64,000 bases of DNA from Bidens hawaiensis (lineage: Eukaryota > Streptophyta > Magnoliopsida > Asterales > Asteraceae). Shown here piece by piece: positions 45,901 through 57,129 of this stretch. How positions within the stretch are numbered: the first letter of the stretch is position 1; each line of letters begins with the position of its first letter. Made by a program: the position numbers and the translations under genes. The notes under the pieces are model-generated. The model was not told the origin of the DNA and searched no databases. It saw only the letters and a program-made list of their open reading frames with translations. Where the stretch lies: the NCBI GenBank assembly GCA_021521415.1, contig JAIQDT010005452.1:62001-126000 (forward strand), given 5' to 3'.

Positions 45901-46037
45901 ATCTAATCAAGTATAATCAATTTTGAGAATCATATATCCTCGTATAATCACATCAATAAATCGTGCATTCAATAATAACTATAACGTAAATAGTACATGC
46001 CGGTCAGGGTCTACCTGATTTCATCGGAATCGTTACA
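42989..46037 (-). repeat. 5' LTR of element E (3049 bp)
   Basis: Plus strand starts TGTAACACCCC and ends ATCGTTACA; flank on the right is ATTAG. Sense-strand splice-like signals are donor CAAG|GTAAAA at 45355, acceptor ATTACAG ending 43840, a 49-nt exon, donor AAG|GTGAGT at 43790, and acceptor TGCTTTCTAG|GTACC ending 43251, leaving 262 nt to the LTR end. GGTGAGTTTCAC (43292-43303) and its exact reverse complement (43780-43791) bracket the second candidate intron. The part 43556-45613 recurs almost unchanged at 61944-64000. Confidence 0.9.
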
Positions 46038-48117
46038 ATTAGGGTTTCCTATCTTAAAGTTTAAATAATGTGAATGAGATTAATTGTCAATAACATGAAA
46101 GGAAATATGTGATTTGGCAATAATGTGGCCTTGATGTGAACATCCTAAAATGATAACATATATAAATTATAGTTTGCTTTGACAGTATAGCAAGATATTC
46201 AATAAACAGATTTAAATTCACAAGGTCCAGACACCCATATGATTCCTTGAAAATTCACCTATGAAATCAGATTAATAAACTGATTAAATAATCAACCCTT
46301 TCAACAACTAAATTAGTAGATCAGGTCAATTATGTTTCAAATAATCCAAATTCAGGAAAATAAGTGGATGATCTGAACTTTATAGGCATTCTAGTCAATA
46401 ATATAACCAAACCTCCAAACAATACGTACAACAATAACAATTATAAAGGTGAAAAACAAAGTGGACATCACATAAGCAAAAACGAAACCCTAAACAGGCA
46501 ATCTATAGAAACTAAATAATTTACCTGTACGATGATATAAACACATATCCTCTCTGGTTGCGAAATAAGAAAAGCATAAACCGTAACCTCGTGAAACTGA
46601 AACCCTTGATCCAACAAAGAACAAAATTGTCAATAGAGTAAAAAAACAAAAAAAATATATTAAAAAAAATCTACACATAATCCATAATTGTGTTAAAAAA
46701 GCAACCATAATAAACATGAAGATCATAATCGTGGATTTAAAAGAGCAATGAACAGAAAATCAATTCAATATACATAAAATAGATGAGAAATATGCAGAAA
46801 AAATCGATAAGGTTGGCAAAACATAGTTTAATCGTTTTGTATGGAATTCGGTCTTGATGAGCGATACATATATGTAAAGAGATTGATGATTGACATAGGC
46901 CAAAGAGATACATAAGATTCGAAGTTAGGCTTTGGCTGAAAAAGAAGTTCAAAGAGAAAAAATGGGGTAAGGGTCATAAGAAGATCCATGTGTGTTGTTT
47001 ATGCGGGTAAAAGAAGTTTGAGAGGGAAAATTTAATCAGGAATATATGATATAGTGACACGTGTCCTCAAACATTTTACCTTATTAGAATAATAGGCTAG
47101 GAAGGACAATAAACAGTATAATTGATAAATCTTTTTAAATATGTTATATGATTAAACTTAAGTATTACATATAATAATGATAAATGAAGAGTTCATAAAT
47201 CACTAAAATTACAAATAAGTTGAAAATTTTATATATACAAATAAATTGCTATAGTTTTACTTAAACATTAACAAATCATACGTTGTAAGTAACAAAGCAT
47301 ATACAAATCATATACAATTTTTTATTTGAATTAATTGCTAGTTTCCCTAACCATTGTTGAAGCCATTTGATGCCCAATTATTGCTTCTACTATTACCAGC
47401 AATTCACAACAAAAAAATAACCAAACTAACAATGATTTAATACCCAACACTTGTCTCATTCATTTAGTTCAATTTTTACATTCATAATCAGTCAAATAGA
47501 TCGAAAGAGAGAAAAAAAAAAGGAAAGAAAGATTGGCTAAATTCATTTCAGCTCGATTTCAAAATAATAATGCTTTTGTATTCATATGTGACACCCATAT
47601 TGCTAATCAAAATACTGGACAAGGAGTGTTCCGGTTCCAACAGGTCCATACAAAATTAGTCACTTTGACCTTCTACCCAACCCGCTTATGTTTTTGATCT
47701 TATAAATAAGATTTTTTTGTCAAAATAACCTAGAATAATCAGATCAATTGGTTTCTACCACCCAACTCGCTAATGTTTCTGATCATGTTTTTATCATGGT
47801 ACATCTAAATTTGTCATTGACAAAGGGGATATATTGCACGCAACTTGGAGCAAAATATAAACCAAGAGTCAATATACTTTAGGTTTGTAAGAAGAGTAAA
47901 TAAGTCATTTGGGAGATTATAATCAATAAAAGGGGTGGTGGAATGAACATAACTTTATAACATGAATCAAACTCCCTTAGTTGTAATCCACGCTAAGGCT
48001 AGATAAGGAATGGATGGGATAATGATAAGGCTATAAAAGAAATGTTTTAAATCTTAATTAAATTTTTGATTTAAATTTATAAATTTAATTAGAAATTATA
48101 GGTTAATAAATGAGAGT
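46038..48117. other. Intergenic DNA between element E and LTR H
   Basis: AT-rich sequence with no supported gene; the only open frames are short and of biased composition. A perfect 10-bp palindrome GACACGTGTC (G-box core) lies near 47056. It may be older host flank into which E inserted. Confidence 0.5.
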
Positions 48118-48439
48118 TGTCACACCCTCAAAATCCACTAACGGAGTTTTACCGTCAGAGGGTGTGAACTGGCAGGATCGGAATCATTAGTTATAACCAA
48201 ATCAAAGAAAAACGTTTAAATGAAAGTAAGTGCGGAAGCGTAAAACCTTAATTCAAAAGTTGCGTCACGCAGGACGACTTAAAACCAAATGTAACTGTTA
48301 AAATTAAGTTTGCAGAATAAAAGTGTTTTCATTAATGCATGCTCCTAAACCGCGCGCCCGCCTCGGCTACCTGAGAATAACATACTAAAAGTGTCAACAC
48401 AAGGTTGGTGTGTTCACAAGTAAAATAAAATAAATCGTT

Positions 48440-48610
48440 TAGCGTTTTGCGTAACCTCGTTACGACGTTTAAATGTTGCGTAACCCCGTTACGACGTTTG
48501 AGTGTGTAACCACGTTACAGCGTTTGAGTGTGTAACCATGTTACAGCGTTTAAGTGTGTAACCACGTTACAGCGTTTAAGTGTGTAACCACGTTACAGCG
48601 TTTAAGTGTT
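48440..48610. repeat. 26-bp tandem repeat with internal palindrome in LTR H
   Basis: About six copies of AGTGTGTAACCACGTTACAG plus CGTTTA (26 bases); the first two are variants. Each unit contains GTAAC-CAC-GTTAC, able to form a small hairpin. The array lies inside the second candidate LTR intron and explains why that intron is longer (667 nt) than in the other families. Confidence 0.85.
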
Positions 48611-49289
48611 TTGCATTACCAGATAGTGTTATGTCAAATTATATATCGATAGGTAGCTAATCTATACAACAAGTATCGCTAAGTGGTTCGCGACCGAAGC
48701 TGACTGTTTATCAAGTGCCCGTCACCAGGTCCTCCAGACCATGGTAAGTGTTAGCCAAAATTTACACCCACTCAACCTCCAGTTGAGCTTAGCGTCGGGT
48801 GGGGTTTGTCAAACCCAGTAGTACTACCCAAAAGTGACTCGCTATTCCAAATATTAACCGGTCCGATGTGTGGGACTTCAAATGTTATGTATGCCGCTTA
48901 GCCTTTACAAGTGATATATAATTTATAACAAAATCTTTCATATGCGTTTATCTCAGAAAATATGTTTATCGGAGTATGTTATCTCCCCAAGTGAAAAACG
49001 TTTGAAAACAGTTTAAGAGTGGGGTAAGTGAACTCACTGTTTGCGAAGAATATCCCGATCTAGATCACCAAGTGATGCGCGTCGTAGAAAACTCTCTAGC
49101 GTTCTAAAAAACAAAGAGATTTTCTAAGTATCGGTACGTTTAACGAGTCTCTAGACTCGGCACATAATACCTATGCACGTAACAGATTTCGTGTTTCGTT
49201 TGTGAATCGTGTGTGACTTAAACAAGTACAATTGTGATACGATACATGAGTGAGCAATTACTTTCGTGTCACGTACTAATAATGTATAT

Positions 49290-49475
49290 CACTAGCAATT
49301 ATTCCCGTAAGGGTGATTTGGTCACACACAACAATTAACTAGCAATTATTCCCGTAAGGGCATTTTGGTCAACAAACAAAGACTAACTAACCATTATTCC
49401 CCATAAGGGCAATTTGGTCAATTCATGGCAATCAACTAACAACTATTCCCCGCAAGGGTATTTTGGTCAAAATAC
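49290..49475. repeat. ~50-bp imperfect tandem repeat in LTR H
   Basis: Four copies of a unit with ATTATTCCC(G/C)(T/C)AAGGG and ATTTTGGTCA, at about 49293, 49340, 49390 and 49440. It lies inside the first candidate LTR intron. Confidence 0.75.
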
Positions 49476-51239
49476 AACAATTTTATAAAAACTATCATAT
49501 TTCATGCATTCCTATACAACTCAGCAGCTAGTTTCGTTATGACAGAATTTCTACTTGAAAGATTGCACTAGTTCACCGATCATAACGTTTCAATTAATTC
49601 ACCAAAAATCACCACAGAAGCATACATATCTTAGGTTTCCAGAACATATTTTATCTTATTTTTATTCCACATATTTTTCTTATAATGACCAAGACATTAC
49701 AGCAAACTCATATCAGTCAGATTCATGCGCAGCAGAATGTTATTTGCAATTCCCGTTAAACGAAAAATCCAATAAATGCAAGACCACTTGGGTTTGGTTC
49801 CTAACTCAATGAGTCAACTTCCAGAAGTGGAACCAACCCAATTGGTCTCGTAGTTCATGAGATATAACATTTACAACAAAACCTAACAGCAGGTCTAACA
49901 GCTCAGCTTTGCATCACGTTTTTGTAAAATCATAAAAGTATACTTCCACTTATCCAAAAATTTCGAATTTATACTTCATAGAAACTAGACTCAACCTAGT
50001 TTACTGCAGTACCCACAATCTCAATCAATTTTCACGTTTACACTTCGTTACAGTCAGTTAAACATCGTATATACGTTCTGTCCAGAATCTGTTCACATCA
50101 AAACTCATCATAATAACAATCTATGAACTATCATGCATCCATATAACCCTCTAGACACTATAACTACTATCCATGCATATCAATCACACCATACATACCA
50201 GATTAGGGTTTGTGTTTTAATTCAAATCAAGAACAACAATCAATCATGTATCAATATCAATCTAGTTATCAATCTATTATCCAACTAACAAGAATCATAA
50301 CAATCACATACATACAAGATTGGCCGATTTAGGGTTTTCACACAACCCATCAAACATCAAAATTAAACAACAAAGAGGTAAGAGATGATCAAGTATACCT
50401 TCCTAGCACCTAGTTCTTGGATTAATCTCTTGATTTGATGTGTATATGTGTGAGTTGGTGGACGGCAGCCGTGAGGGAGATGGAGAGAGAGAGGCCGATC
50501 GGGTTGTGGTGTGGGGGAAAAGAAATAGGTTAGGGTTTTAGTGTTAAGGTTATATTTATAATAATACAAGTTACATTCTAGTCCCTAAACTTTCAAGTGC
50601 TACATCTCTAGCCTAAACTAGTTGGTTCTTGTTTCTTGTTTAACATTCCACATAACAATCAAGTAACACACATATACCTAACACATAATAATCACATAAT
50701 TAGTGTTTTGACGTTTGTCGTTTATTTATCAATCGCTCGCGTCAACTCGTTTGCGTTTCGGTGCAAATCCCGAAAGACTACACATGTAGTAAATGTTAAG
50801 CGTCATTTAAACCCTAGTTTAAATGTAATGAAGTATGCGTTATAGATTCAACGATCTTAAAGTTTGAATTAACGGAGTTGAGTTAACGAGGTTAACCTGA
50901 AATTGACGATTGTCACATCATTCCCATGTTAAAGAATTTTCGGCCCGAAAATTTGAGTCAAGTCGTGATGAGAGCCTGAAAAAGTAAGAAAGATTTTCAG
51001 TTTGTCATAAGAGTGCCACTTGGCAAATTATTAGGCCAATTAAGGGGTTTGTGATTCAATCAACATTTTTGTTTATTATAATAGTAGATTATATTTTATT
51101 ATTTCTTCTAAATTTGGAAGCTAATTAATATTGCACTAGTCTAGTAGATTATCATCCTGACGTCTACCTTACAAATGCTCGACCAACTCATAACAAAGGT
51201 TTTCGTGGACCTCACGGTTCTTGATATATACGACGTTTT

Positions 51240-51900
51240 AAAGTTTTTCATCATCGGTGATTTTCGATTCGGGTCGTGGGACGTCACCTTGGTCCTCAAG
51301 AACCATGTTATGAAGAATTATACAAGTGTTGACGATATTTTCTCATTATATTCTCCGTTGACCAAATCCATAGTGGCCTCGAAATCAAATGAAATTTTTT
51401 CTTTAGTACTCTAAACGCCCTTTCAATATCTTTTCGTGTCGATTCTTGCTTCTATTTAAAGTACTTACGTTTGTCTTCAACTTGAGATGCATAAGCTTAA
51501 ACAAGTGTCGACCATTTGTTGTAAATGCCATAAACCAGGTAGTATCCATGCTTAAATTGTACCCCATTCTCATAAAAATATTGAGTCTAATGAAATTCCA
51601 TACCCTAGTTGACAATAGCAGTTGTACATTTTTTCAAAATGAAACCGGGCCTACCTCTTGCATCTAGTTTGTGTTGGAAAAAAGGATACCGATCCGACAA
51701 ATCATTTGATAAACGCATGAAGAGTTAGTTATCTACTCATTCGAAAAATGACGCCAAGAATGATGTTCGTCCTAAAGTGACGTATCAAAGTTTCATTGGC
51801 GCCCACTCGATCACGAAGAAGAAGTCTTATTAGTCTTTTTCGCCTTTGAAATCGTTCAACCAACATGTTAACTGTTATCCTCCCGGCTACAAAAATAAGG
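51240..51900 (-). pseudogene. PIF/Harbinger transposase pseudogene
   Basis: A decayed DDE transposase in sense from about 51900 to 51240. The N-terminal part reads LLRDRVGANETLIRHFRTN and IFRMSR, like the RDRxGANExLxxDYF...FRRRFRMSR region of plant Harbinger transposases. The C-terminal part reads GYYLVYGIYNKWSTLV, then KQESTRKDIERAFRVLKKKF, RPLWIWSTENI and CIILHNMVLEDQG, matching the GYYLADGIYPxW...KDIERAFGVLKxR...CxILHNMI pattern. Multiple stops, frameshifts and a large internal deletion are present. In an active element the protein would cut and paste DNA with a three-base TTA/TAA duplication, the duplication seen at the two elements at 53.3 and 53.9 kb. Confidence 0.8.
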
Positions 51901-51930
51901 TCGTCTTACACCGAAGAGTTGGACGAAGAA

Positions 51931-53281
51931 ACGGAATTCCATTGCATTTGTGAGTTTTTTTTTTTTTTTGGTTTGTGAAAGTGTGTATGGCTATTGGTTA
52001 ATATAGAAAAATTATTTTTTATTAAATTTTTTTATGTTTCAACGATCAAATACACACCCTCCCCCAACCCAAAAAAAAATTCCCACTCAGCGATTCAATC
52101 ACCCTAGGCAAGCCAGCTTGCAGCAAATCGCTCACGGGGGCGGTCGCGGCAGTGAGTTGCGGTGTGAGTGGCCTATGTGGCTCTCGCCGCCCCCCTCACG
52201 GCTCCACTCGCTGACGACAGCAGGTGGCAATTGAAGTACGGATCTTGAAGTAGAATCATAGCAATTGAACTCTTTAATCCTGCAACGATTTTATATACCT
52301 ACAACTAATTTAAAATATTACAATTTCAGTTGGGTTGCTGCTTTGTATAGTGTAACCTTTGCATTAATTGTTGTACGTTGTTGTCATTGGTGTAATTGGT
52401 TTACAATTTTATTGCAATGCATAGGTTTTTGTACTCTTTAGTGGCTTTTGGGCCCACTTGTTCTTTTTTAGTATCACTTTCTATCTCTCTCTTTCATTTG
52501 AGAGAGCGTGGGAACCGTCGGTGACGGTGGTGTGTCAGTCCGGTGGACAGATTTATCATTTTCGGTTTCCATTTAACCCAAACTGCAATTTCATCATTGA
52601 CGCCGTGTTTACTTTGGAGTTTACCTGCTTCGGAAAAAAAAGATCACACAAGTCCACAAGTAAAGCTTTTGTCCGATCTGAATCCAGTCATTTGATTTAA
52701 CTCGTCTTTTGAGTTCATAAAATTTCATCTAAGATTGAAATAATAAACTATCGCCTGTGGCATCAAAATATAAATCATGATTGATATGATGCATGATTTT
52801 CTAGGTACCTTTACACTAAAATAACTTGAAATGCAAACTCCAGGGTGGAGTGTTGGTCGGAGTGGCCAACCGTCTGTCATTGCCCGGGTTCGATTGGGAA
52901 CCCTTGGTGGGGGTGGAGCGGTGGTAGACGTTCTCAGGTTTCATTTGGGAACCCTAGGCGGCGCTTGCATGGTGGTACACAGTGCCATGCCAACCTTCGT
53001 CTGTCGTTGCCGGGTTTGTTTTGGTTGCTGATTGTCGAAACTCAAATGTTTTCAGAGCAACTATTGTCGGCTGCTATATGGTCCTCTGTGGTGGCAGTGG
53101 ATGGTAACTATGAGACGTTTGGTTTTTTGCTTTGGCAATGTTGATAGAAACTCCATTAGAAATCTTGGAAAGTTTTGATGGAAGTTCTTATATCATATGT
53201 TTTAGGGCTCACTTTGGTAAGACAACATTGCTGGTATATTAGTATTGCAATGATACAATGCAGAAATTTGACATTTACTGC
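51931..53281. other. Unassigned DNA with a GC-rich patch
   Basis: No supported gene. A T-run at 51957-51969 is followed by a GC-rich patch (52085-52235) with partly self-complementary GGGGGCGG and CCGCCCCCC stretches. This could be the outer end of the decayed Harbinger element, but no terminal repeat can be fixed. Short frames at 52458-52700 and 52831-53144 have no recognisable motif. Confidence 0.4.
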
Positions 53282-53284
53282 TAA

Positions 53285-53495
53285 GAGCATGTTTGAGATT
53301 GAGTTTGAAAAGTTTTTATTGCCTTATTGGCTTTTTCAAAAAGTCAGGATTTAAGGTTTTTAGAAAACTGTTTTTTAACCCTTTTAAAAAGCTAAAATAA
53401 AATGTACTTTGGCAAACACTATTTAACTTATTGGCTTTTTATAAAAAAAACAATACGCCAATAAGGTGTTTTCAAACTCAATCCCAAACATGCTC
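53285..53495. mobile_element. Tourist-like MITE (211 bp), TSD TAA
   Basis: Terminal inverted repeats GAGCATGTTTGAGATTGAGT... and its partner match over about 27 bp with one mismatch. It is flanked on both sides by TAA (53282-53284 and 53496-53498). The interior is A/T-rich with no frame. TAA/TTA duplications and this length are typical of PIF/Harbinger-derived MITEs. Confidence 0.88.
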
Positions 53496-53880
53496 TAATT
53501 TGTTTAGAATGGAGATGGTATAGGGATTATGAAAAAAAAATGGGTGATAAAATGTGATGTTTTTTTATTGGATAAGTTATTGTAAATAATTTGATGTTTT
53601 TGTAGTATTTACTTGAATGTGTTGAAAATTTTTGGATGACTCAATTGTTATGTTTAGCTTTATATGCGTACATGTTTCAAACTCATGCATACATGGAAGT
53701 AATTTGGTATAAAACCTTTTGATGTTAAATCAACCTTATTATTCATTTCCAAATGCATTTGATGGGTCGTGATACACTATGTTGCTTGTATAGGTAGGCC
53801 CAGGTCATCAAATAGCAAGGAACTTTACTAGAAGAATACAAACAAATACACTCATTTTTCTTGATCTTGAAATGTTGTTA

Positions 53881-54525
53881 GAGCATCCGCAATAAAAACA
53901 CCAACAAACCGTAACATTAGCGTCACATCAGATTTCACAGTTTTCTAAAACACTCACTCTTTTTCAAAACAACAAACCTTCACAAACTGACACATCATCA
54001 CCTACAATTTTATATTTAATCAGATAAAAATACTTTAATAATACATTTAACTTTATATTTAATCAACTACAAATATACTTTTATAATGTTATAATATATC
54101 AACGTGTATATCACCTTTTAATTTTCATTTCTAGATCTTTTCCCTTTTCCCGTGCACCACACCTTTTCCCTTTTCATTTCCAGATCTGAAGCATCTCTGT
54201 CGATCTCTCACCAGAAACTTGATTGATTCAACCCGTCGCCGGAGAACACAAATCAATCTACCCATAGATCAAATCGTAGTGGAGATGAAGATGGCTCTAA
54301 ATGTGTTTCGATTTCACTTGAATACGGATGGAAGGAGAAGATGCAGGTTTGTATGAGTGGGTGGGGGGGGGGGGGGGGGGGAACGCTCCAAGTCCTTTGG
54401 AGGTTTGCAGAGCCGGACATGCAACACCCCTCAATGTTCCAAAACAGTGGCGTCTGGCTCCTTCTGCGTCTGGCGGCTGCCACATCTGATCGGACCTTGG
54501 GGCATGTAGCTCGTTGTGGATGCTC
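53881..54525. mobile_element. Harbinger-type non-autonomous element (645 bp), TSD TTA
   Basis: The left end GAGCATCCGCAAT and right end CGTTGTGGATGCTC form a ~13-bp inverted repeat (GAGCATCCRCAAY). The flanks are TTA at 53878-53880 and 54526-54528. The interior from about 54180 is more GC-rich and includes a G-only run of about 20 bases (54361-54380), unlike ordinary MITE interiors, so it may have captured other DNA. No transposase is encoded. Confidence 0.8.
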
Positions 54526-54690
54526 TTAGTTTGTTACAGTCTGAATTTTTTGACACTAGAATTCTCCTTATCTCACTTATGTTTAATAAGGTATATATAT
54601 GAAACAAATTCATTAACATTTTCATCAATGATTTTAAGAGTATGTAATGTACATAAACTCAATAGTCGAGACTTTTGTTAACGGTCTGAT

Positions 54691-54725
54691 GCTACCCCCG
54701 CAAAGCGGGGGTGTTAACCCTAGTT
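54691..54725 (+). other. Possible Helitron 3' terminus
   Basis: A perfect hairpin ACCCCCGCAAAGCGGGGGT is followed after a few bases by CTAGT, fitting the Helitron end rule (short hairpin, then CTRRT, insertion before T). No matching 5' TC end was identified, so this rests on one end only. Confidence 0.35.
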
Positions 54726-54800
54726 TATACTCATTTTTCATTATATGGAAACATGGTGTTAACCCTAGTTTATACTCATTTTTCATTATATGGAAACATA
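54711..54800. repeat. 45-bp perfect tandem duplication
   Basis: GTGTTAACCCTAGTTTATAC and the following 25 bases occur twice head to tail (54711-54755 and 54756-54800), essentially identical. The first copy starts inside the hairpin/CTAGT structure above. Confidence 0.9.
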
Positions 54801-54819
54801 GATATTACATCAACATAGT

Positions 54820-55208
54820 AGGTAGGCGGGCAACAAGTTGTGGCGCCACCCCTTTCTGAATTGCAAACCCTAACCTGCTAAAGACATACCCCTGCCCCTT
54901 TGGAGTCGACACATTGCTATGCACACCCCGTTGGACACCCTGGTTAGGAAACGGATAGCTTACGGTGCCAAGGAGCCAAAGGTATCAAGAGCCAGAGGGA
55001 CAAAAACATGTTGGTTCTCTTCGCAGGCTTTAGCACTATAATTTGATTTTGGAATTCTAAATTTGTGTAGGTAACAGTTTGCTATGGTTTTATATATTGG
55101 ACATATCATTTTCTTAAATTCATTTTCGTGTTTAAGCGACAACGAAATAACTTTTTCACTCATGTTTTTAAAATTCATCGTGACATGTTCTTTTAATCTA
55201 CGTTTCAA
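54820..55208 (-). pseudogene. Retroelement tail fragment 1 (LINE/jockey-like C-terminus)
   Basis: Sense begins VTMNFKNMSEKVISLSLKHE, FKKMICPIYKTIANCYLHKF and HVFVPLALDTFGSLAP, then after a stop a degenerate GLQFRKGW-like end. The pattern FxPxAFxTFG...AxxLLxRV...FxIQKGxxAQLVARLP resembles the C-terminal end of a plant protein family annotated as mobile-element (jockey-like) polymerase. The assignment is from memory. It is related to the fragment at 56178-56450. Confidence 0.5.
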
Positions 55209-55448
55209 TATTAATATTTAAGCCACACGACCTTAACTTTATAAGCCTCTCTTTATAATTTAACCTAGTCAACGTCATCGCCACAACGCTATCACCTAGT
55301 TGTATTTAAAACCACAAGATTGTTAATATGTTCTTGATTGAGTGATGTAAACTTTATAAGAGATTAGATAAACGTACAAAATGACAAAATGTGCATTATA
55401 TATATGGATGTTATATTCAAATACCACCCCCATGATGTTTTTACAACC

Positions 55449-55966
55449 CTATACGACTTATATAACGGCTATACAACTCGTATTGCATGACTAACAAACG
55501 TACGGAGGGAACAAGATGACAACCTTTTGTAGCATGTATGGCTAGAATAGCCCCTATACAAGAGCCGTATAGGCATCGTGGCTCGTAAAGCCCCTATATG
55601 ATTCGTATAGGCAGTTTTTTTTAACTTACAAAAATACAAAATTTAGGAAATAACAATCGGCAAGGTTATAAAATAGAAACACTTAATTTAATGTTTGTAC
55701 CTCGAAACGCTCATGTTATTCATACGTTGTTTTGTACGTACCAAAATATGTACTTTTACATTATGTGTTTTTATCTTAATGCCATGTCGGCTATTATTTC
55801 CTATATTTTGTATCTTTTTAAAAATATGCCTATACGAGTAATATAAGGGCTATATGAGCCTTGAAGCCTATACAGCTCGTATAGGAGCAATACGAGACAA
55901 TGAAGCAGAACCTAACATTCACTGACACAAACTGACTTAATTCTGGACCTATACGATTCGTAAAGG
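55449..55966. repeat. Cluster of CCTATACGA...TCGTATAGG palindromes
   Basis: At least five imperfect palindromes built on CCTATA(C/T)(G/A)N...CGTA(T/A)AGG: 55551-55573, 55592-55611, 55866-55885 and 55948-55966, plus looser copies at 55449-55485 and 55831-55855. Spacing is irregular, so it is not a tandem repeat. Confidence 0.6.
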
Positions 55967-56177
55967 TTTTCCTGGTGTCCAGTTAATCAATCTGATGAGT
56001 TTATAACCCAAGCCTATATAATTTATCTTATATCGCAACTTGTAATTTTAAACACAAAAATGTATATATCTATATACTAGTGGGAAACCAGCTTGATGTA
56101 GTAGTTGAGACAAATTTGAATGTGGTACTCGTTTTTTGTTGGTGTATCAACTCTCTTGTGATATATTGTCTACGACT

Positions 56178-56450
56178 TCACTTAATTTTTGTATGGACAT
56201 GCGTTAACATATAAGCTATAAATATAATTTTTGATATATGAAAAGTAGCTATTACATCGAAACAGAAGGCAAGTGGGCAACAAGCTATGACATTACCCCC
56301 CTTTTGAATTACAAAACCCGGTCTTTTAAAAACTACATTAACTGATCTTGGAGTCATAACATTAATATGCACGACCCGTTGAACTCGCTAAGTAACTCAA
56401 CAACTTCAGGCTCGAGAAAACCAAATGTGTTAAAAGCAAAAGGAATCAAT
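56178..56450 (-). pseudogene. Retroelement tail fragment 2 (LINE/jockey-like C-terminus)
   Basis: Sense reads HLLIPFAFNTFGFLEPEVVELL, then after a frameshift MHINVMTPRSVNVVFKRPGF and VIQKGG. It aligns with fragment 1 and continues past it with DVIATFHIS where fragment 1 has DVISMFPYN. Two diverged copies 1.4 kb apart suggest separate 5'-truncated insertions or one old duplication. Confidence 0.5.
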
Positions 56451-57129
56451 AAGTGTTTAAACATGTGAAAACCAAAGTTTCGAACTAAACTAATTTGATG
56501 GATTTGTGTTTCGAAATGATTGAATATAGTGTCTTGTTGATAACATCACTTAGTAACACAAGAAACACAAGAGTAACATAAGAAGGATTAGGAACTTGCT
56601 CATAATTTCGAGAATTTCCCATGCAGACAGCATAATCAAGTGAATTATTTTTTGATGTAGCTTAACTGTTAACAAAGGTGAAATCCTAATGAATAAGAGT
56701 TATCTTGTTTTAGTCAGGATTTTTGCCTTTTTTTCCCTCTCTAGTAGTCAAAAGTGTTAAACCTGATTTTTAAAACTGTCAAGTATAGGCTAAACCATAT
56801 AAACTAGGGGTGTACAAATTAACCGTCATAACCATTAACCGGACCATAATCGACATAACCGAACCGATTTTAACCGATAACCGACGTAACCAGCGGATCG
56901 GTTTAATGAATTTTTGAAAACCGTCAAATACGGGTCGGATTTGGTTAAAGATAATTTCAAACCCGCCAAAACCGAACCGCCCCGTTTATAAGATTCCCCG
57001 TTTATAAGATTCTCAACTTTATAAAGTATGATTAGACACGCGGTTGATAATTTGGAGAAAATTAAAGAAAGTAATAAACTAATAACGCTCTTGTATGGCC
57101 CCATTCCTGGTGCCCTACTTTGGCGTTGG
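56451..57129. other. Intergenic DNA with a hAT-like end motif
   Basis: No gene. At 56806-56825 the sequence TAGGGGTGTACAAATTAACC resembles a hAT terminal repeat start (TAGGGGTGNNCAA), followed by repeated AACCGAACCG phrases. I found no partner end, so no element is called. Confidence 0.35.

Larger units (their letters stand above)
38617..46037 (-). mobile_element. Element E: Ty3/gypsy (chromovirus-type) retrotransposon, 5' part
   Basis: Sense order is LTR (46037 to 42989), primer site (42983-42971), a small ORF (42624-42010), then gag-protease-RT-RNase H (41640-38617), broken inside RNase H. Integrase and 3' LTR are absent. PR-RT-RH without integrase between PR and RT is the gypsy arrangement. 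The ~3 kb LTR with TGTAAC...GTTACA ends would fit the Tekay/Del chromovirus lineage (inference). A second LTR copy of this family, nearly identical, lies at 61944-64000, so the family was recently active. Confidence 0.88.
48118..50917 (-). repeat. 3' LTR of gypsy element H (2800 bp)
   Basis: Plus strand starts TGTCACACCCTC and ends GATTGTCACA. The next ~90 bases (50918-51010) read in sense as TTTTCGGGCCGAAAATTC followed by a T/A/G-rich end, the usual sequence just before a gypsy 3' LTR, so this is a 3' LTR with a scrap of interior and not a solo LTR; AGAGT and TCATT on the two sides do not match. Sense signals: TATA-like TATAAATATAA near 50560-50547, donor GGAAG|GTATAC at 50398, acceptor TTGTTTTTTAG ending 49104, a 66-nt exon, donor ACA|GTGAGT at 49037, and acceptor TTATTCTCAG|GTAG ending 48371. 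Confidence 0.82.

Noticed and set aside
46490..46952. Two minus-strand hydrophobic frames (78 and 71 codons)
   Set aside because: Phe/Ile/Leu-rich translation of AT-rich DNA; no start context, motif or homologue recognised.
48440..48610. Regular short repeats with palindromes, superficially like a CRISPR array
   Set aside because: Units are contiguous with no spacers, and the setting is a plant LTR; it is a tandem minisatellite.
48118..50917. LTR H as a solo LTR
   Set aside because: The flanks AGAGT and TCATT do not match, and the ~90 bases after 50917 look like gypsy interior.
51175..51414. Plus-strand frame of 79 codons starting MLDQLITKVF
   Set aside because: Antisense shadow of the Harbinger pseudogene, whose minus-strand motifs are specific.
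56806..57110. A hAT element starting TAGGGGTGTACAAA
   Set aside because: No partner terminal repeat or 8-bp duplication was found; noted only as a motif.
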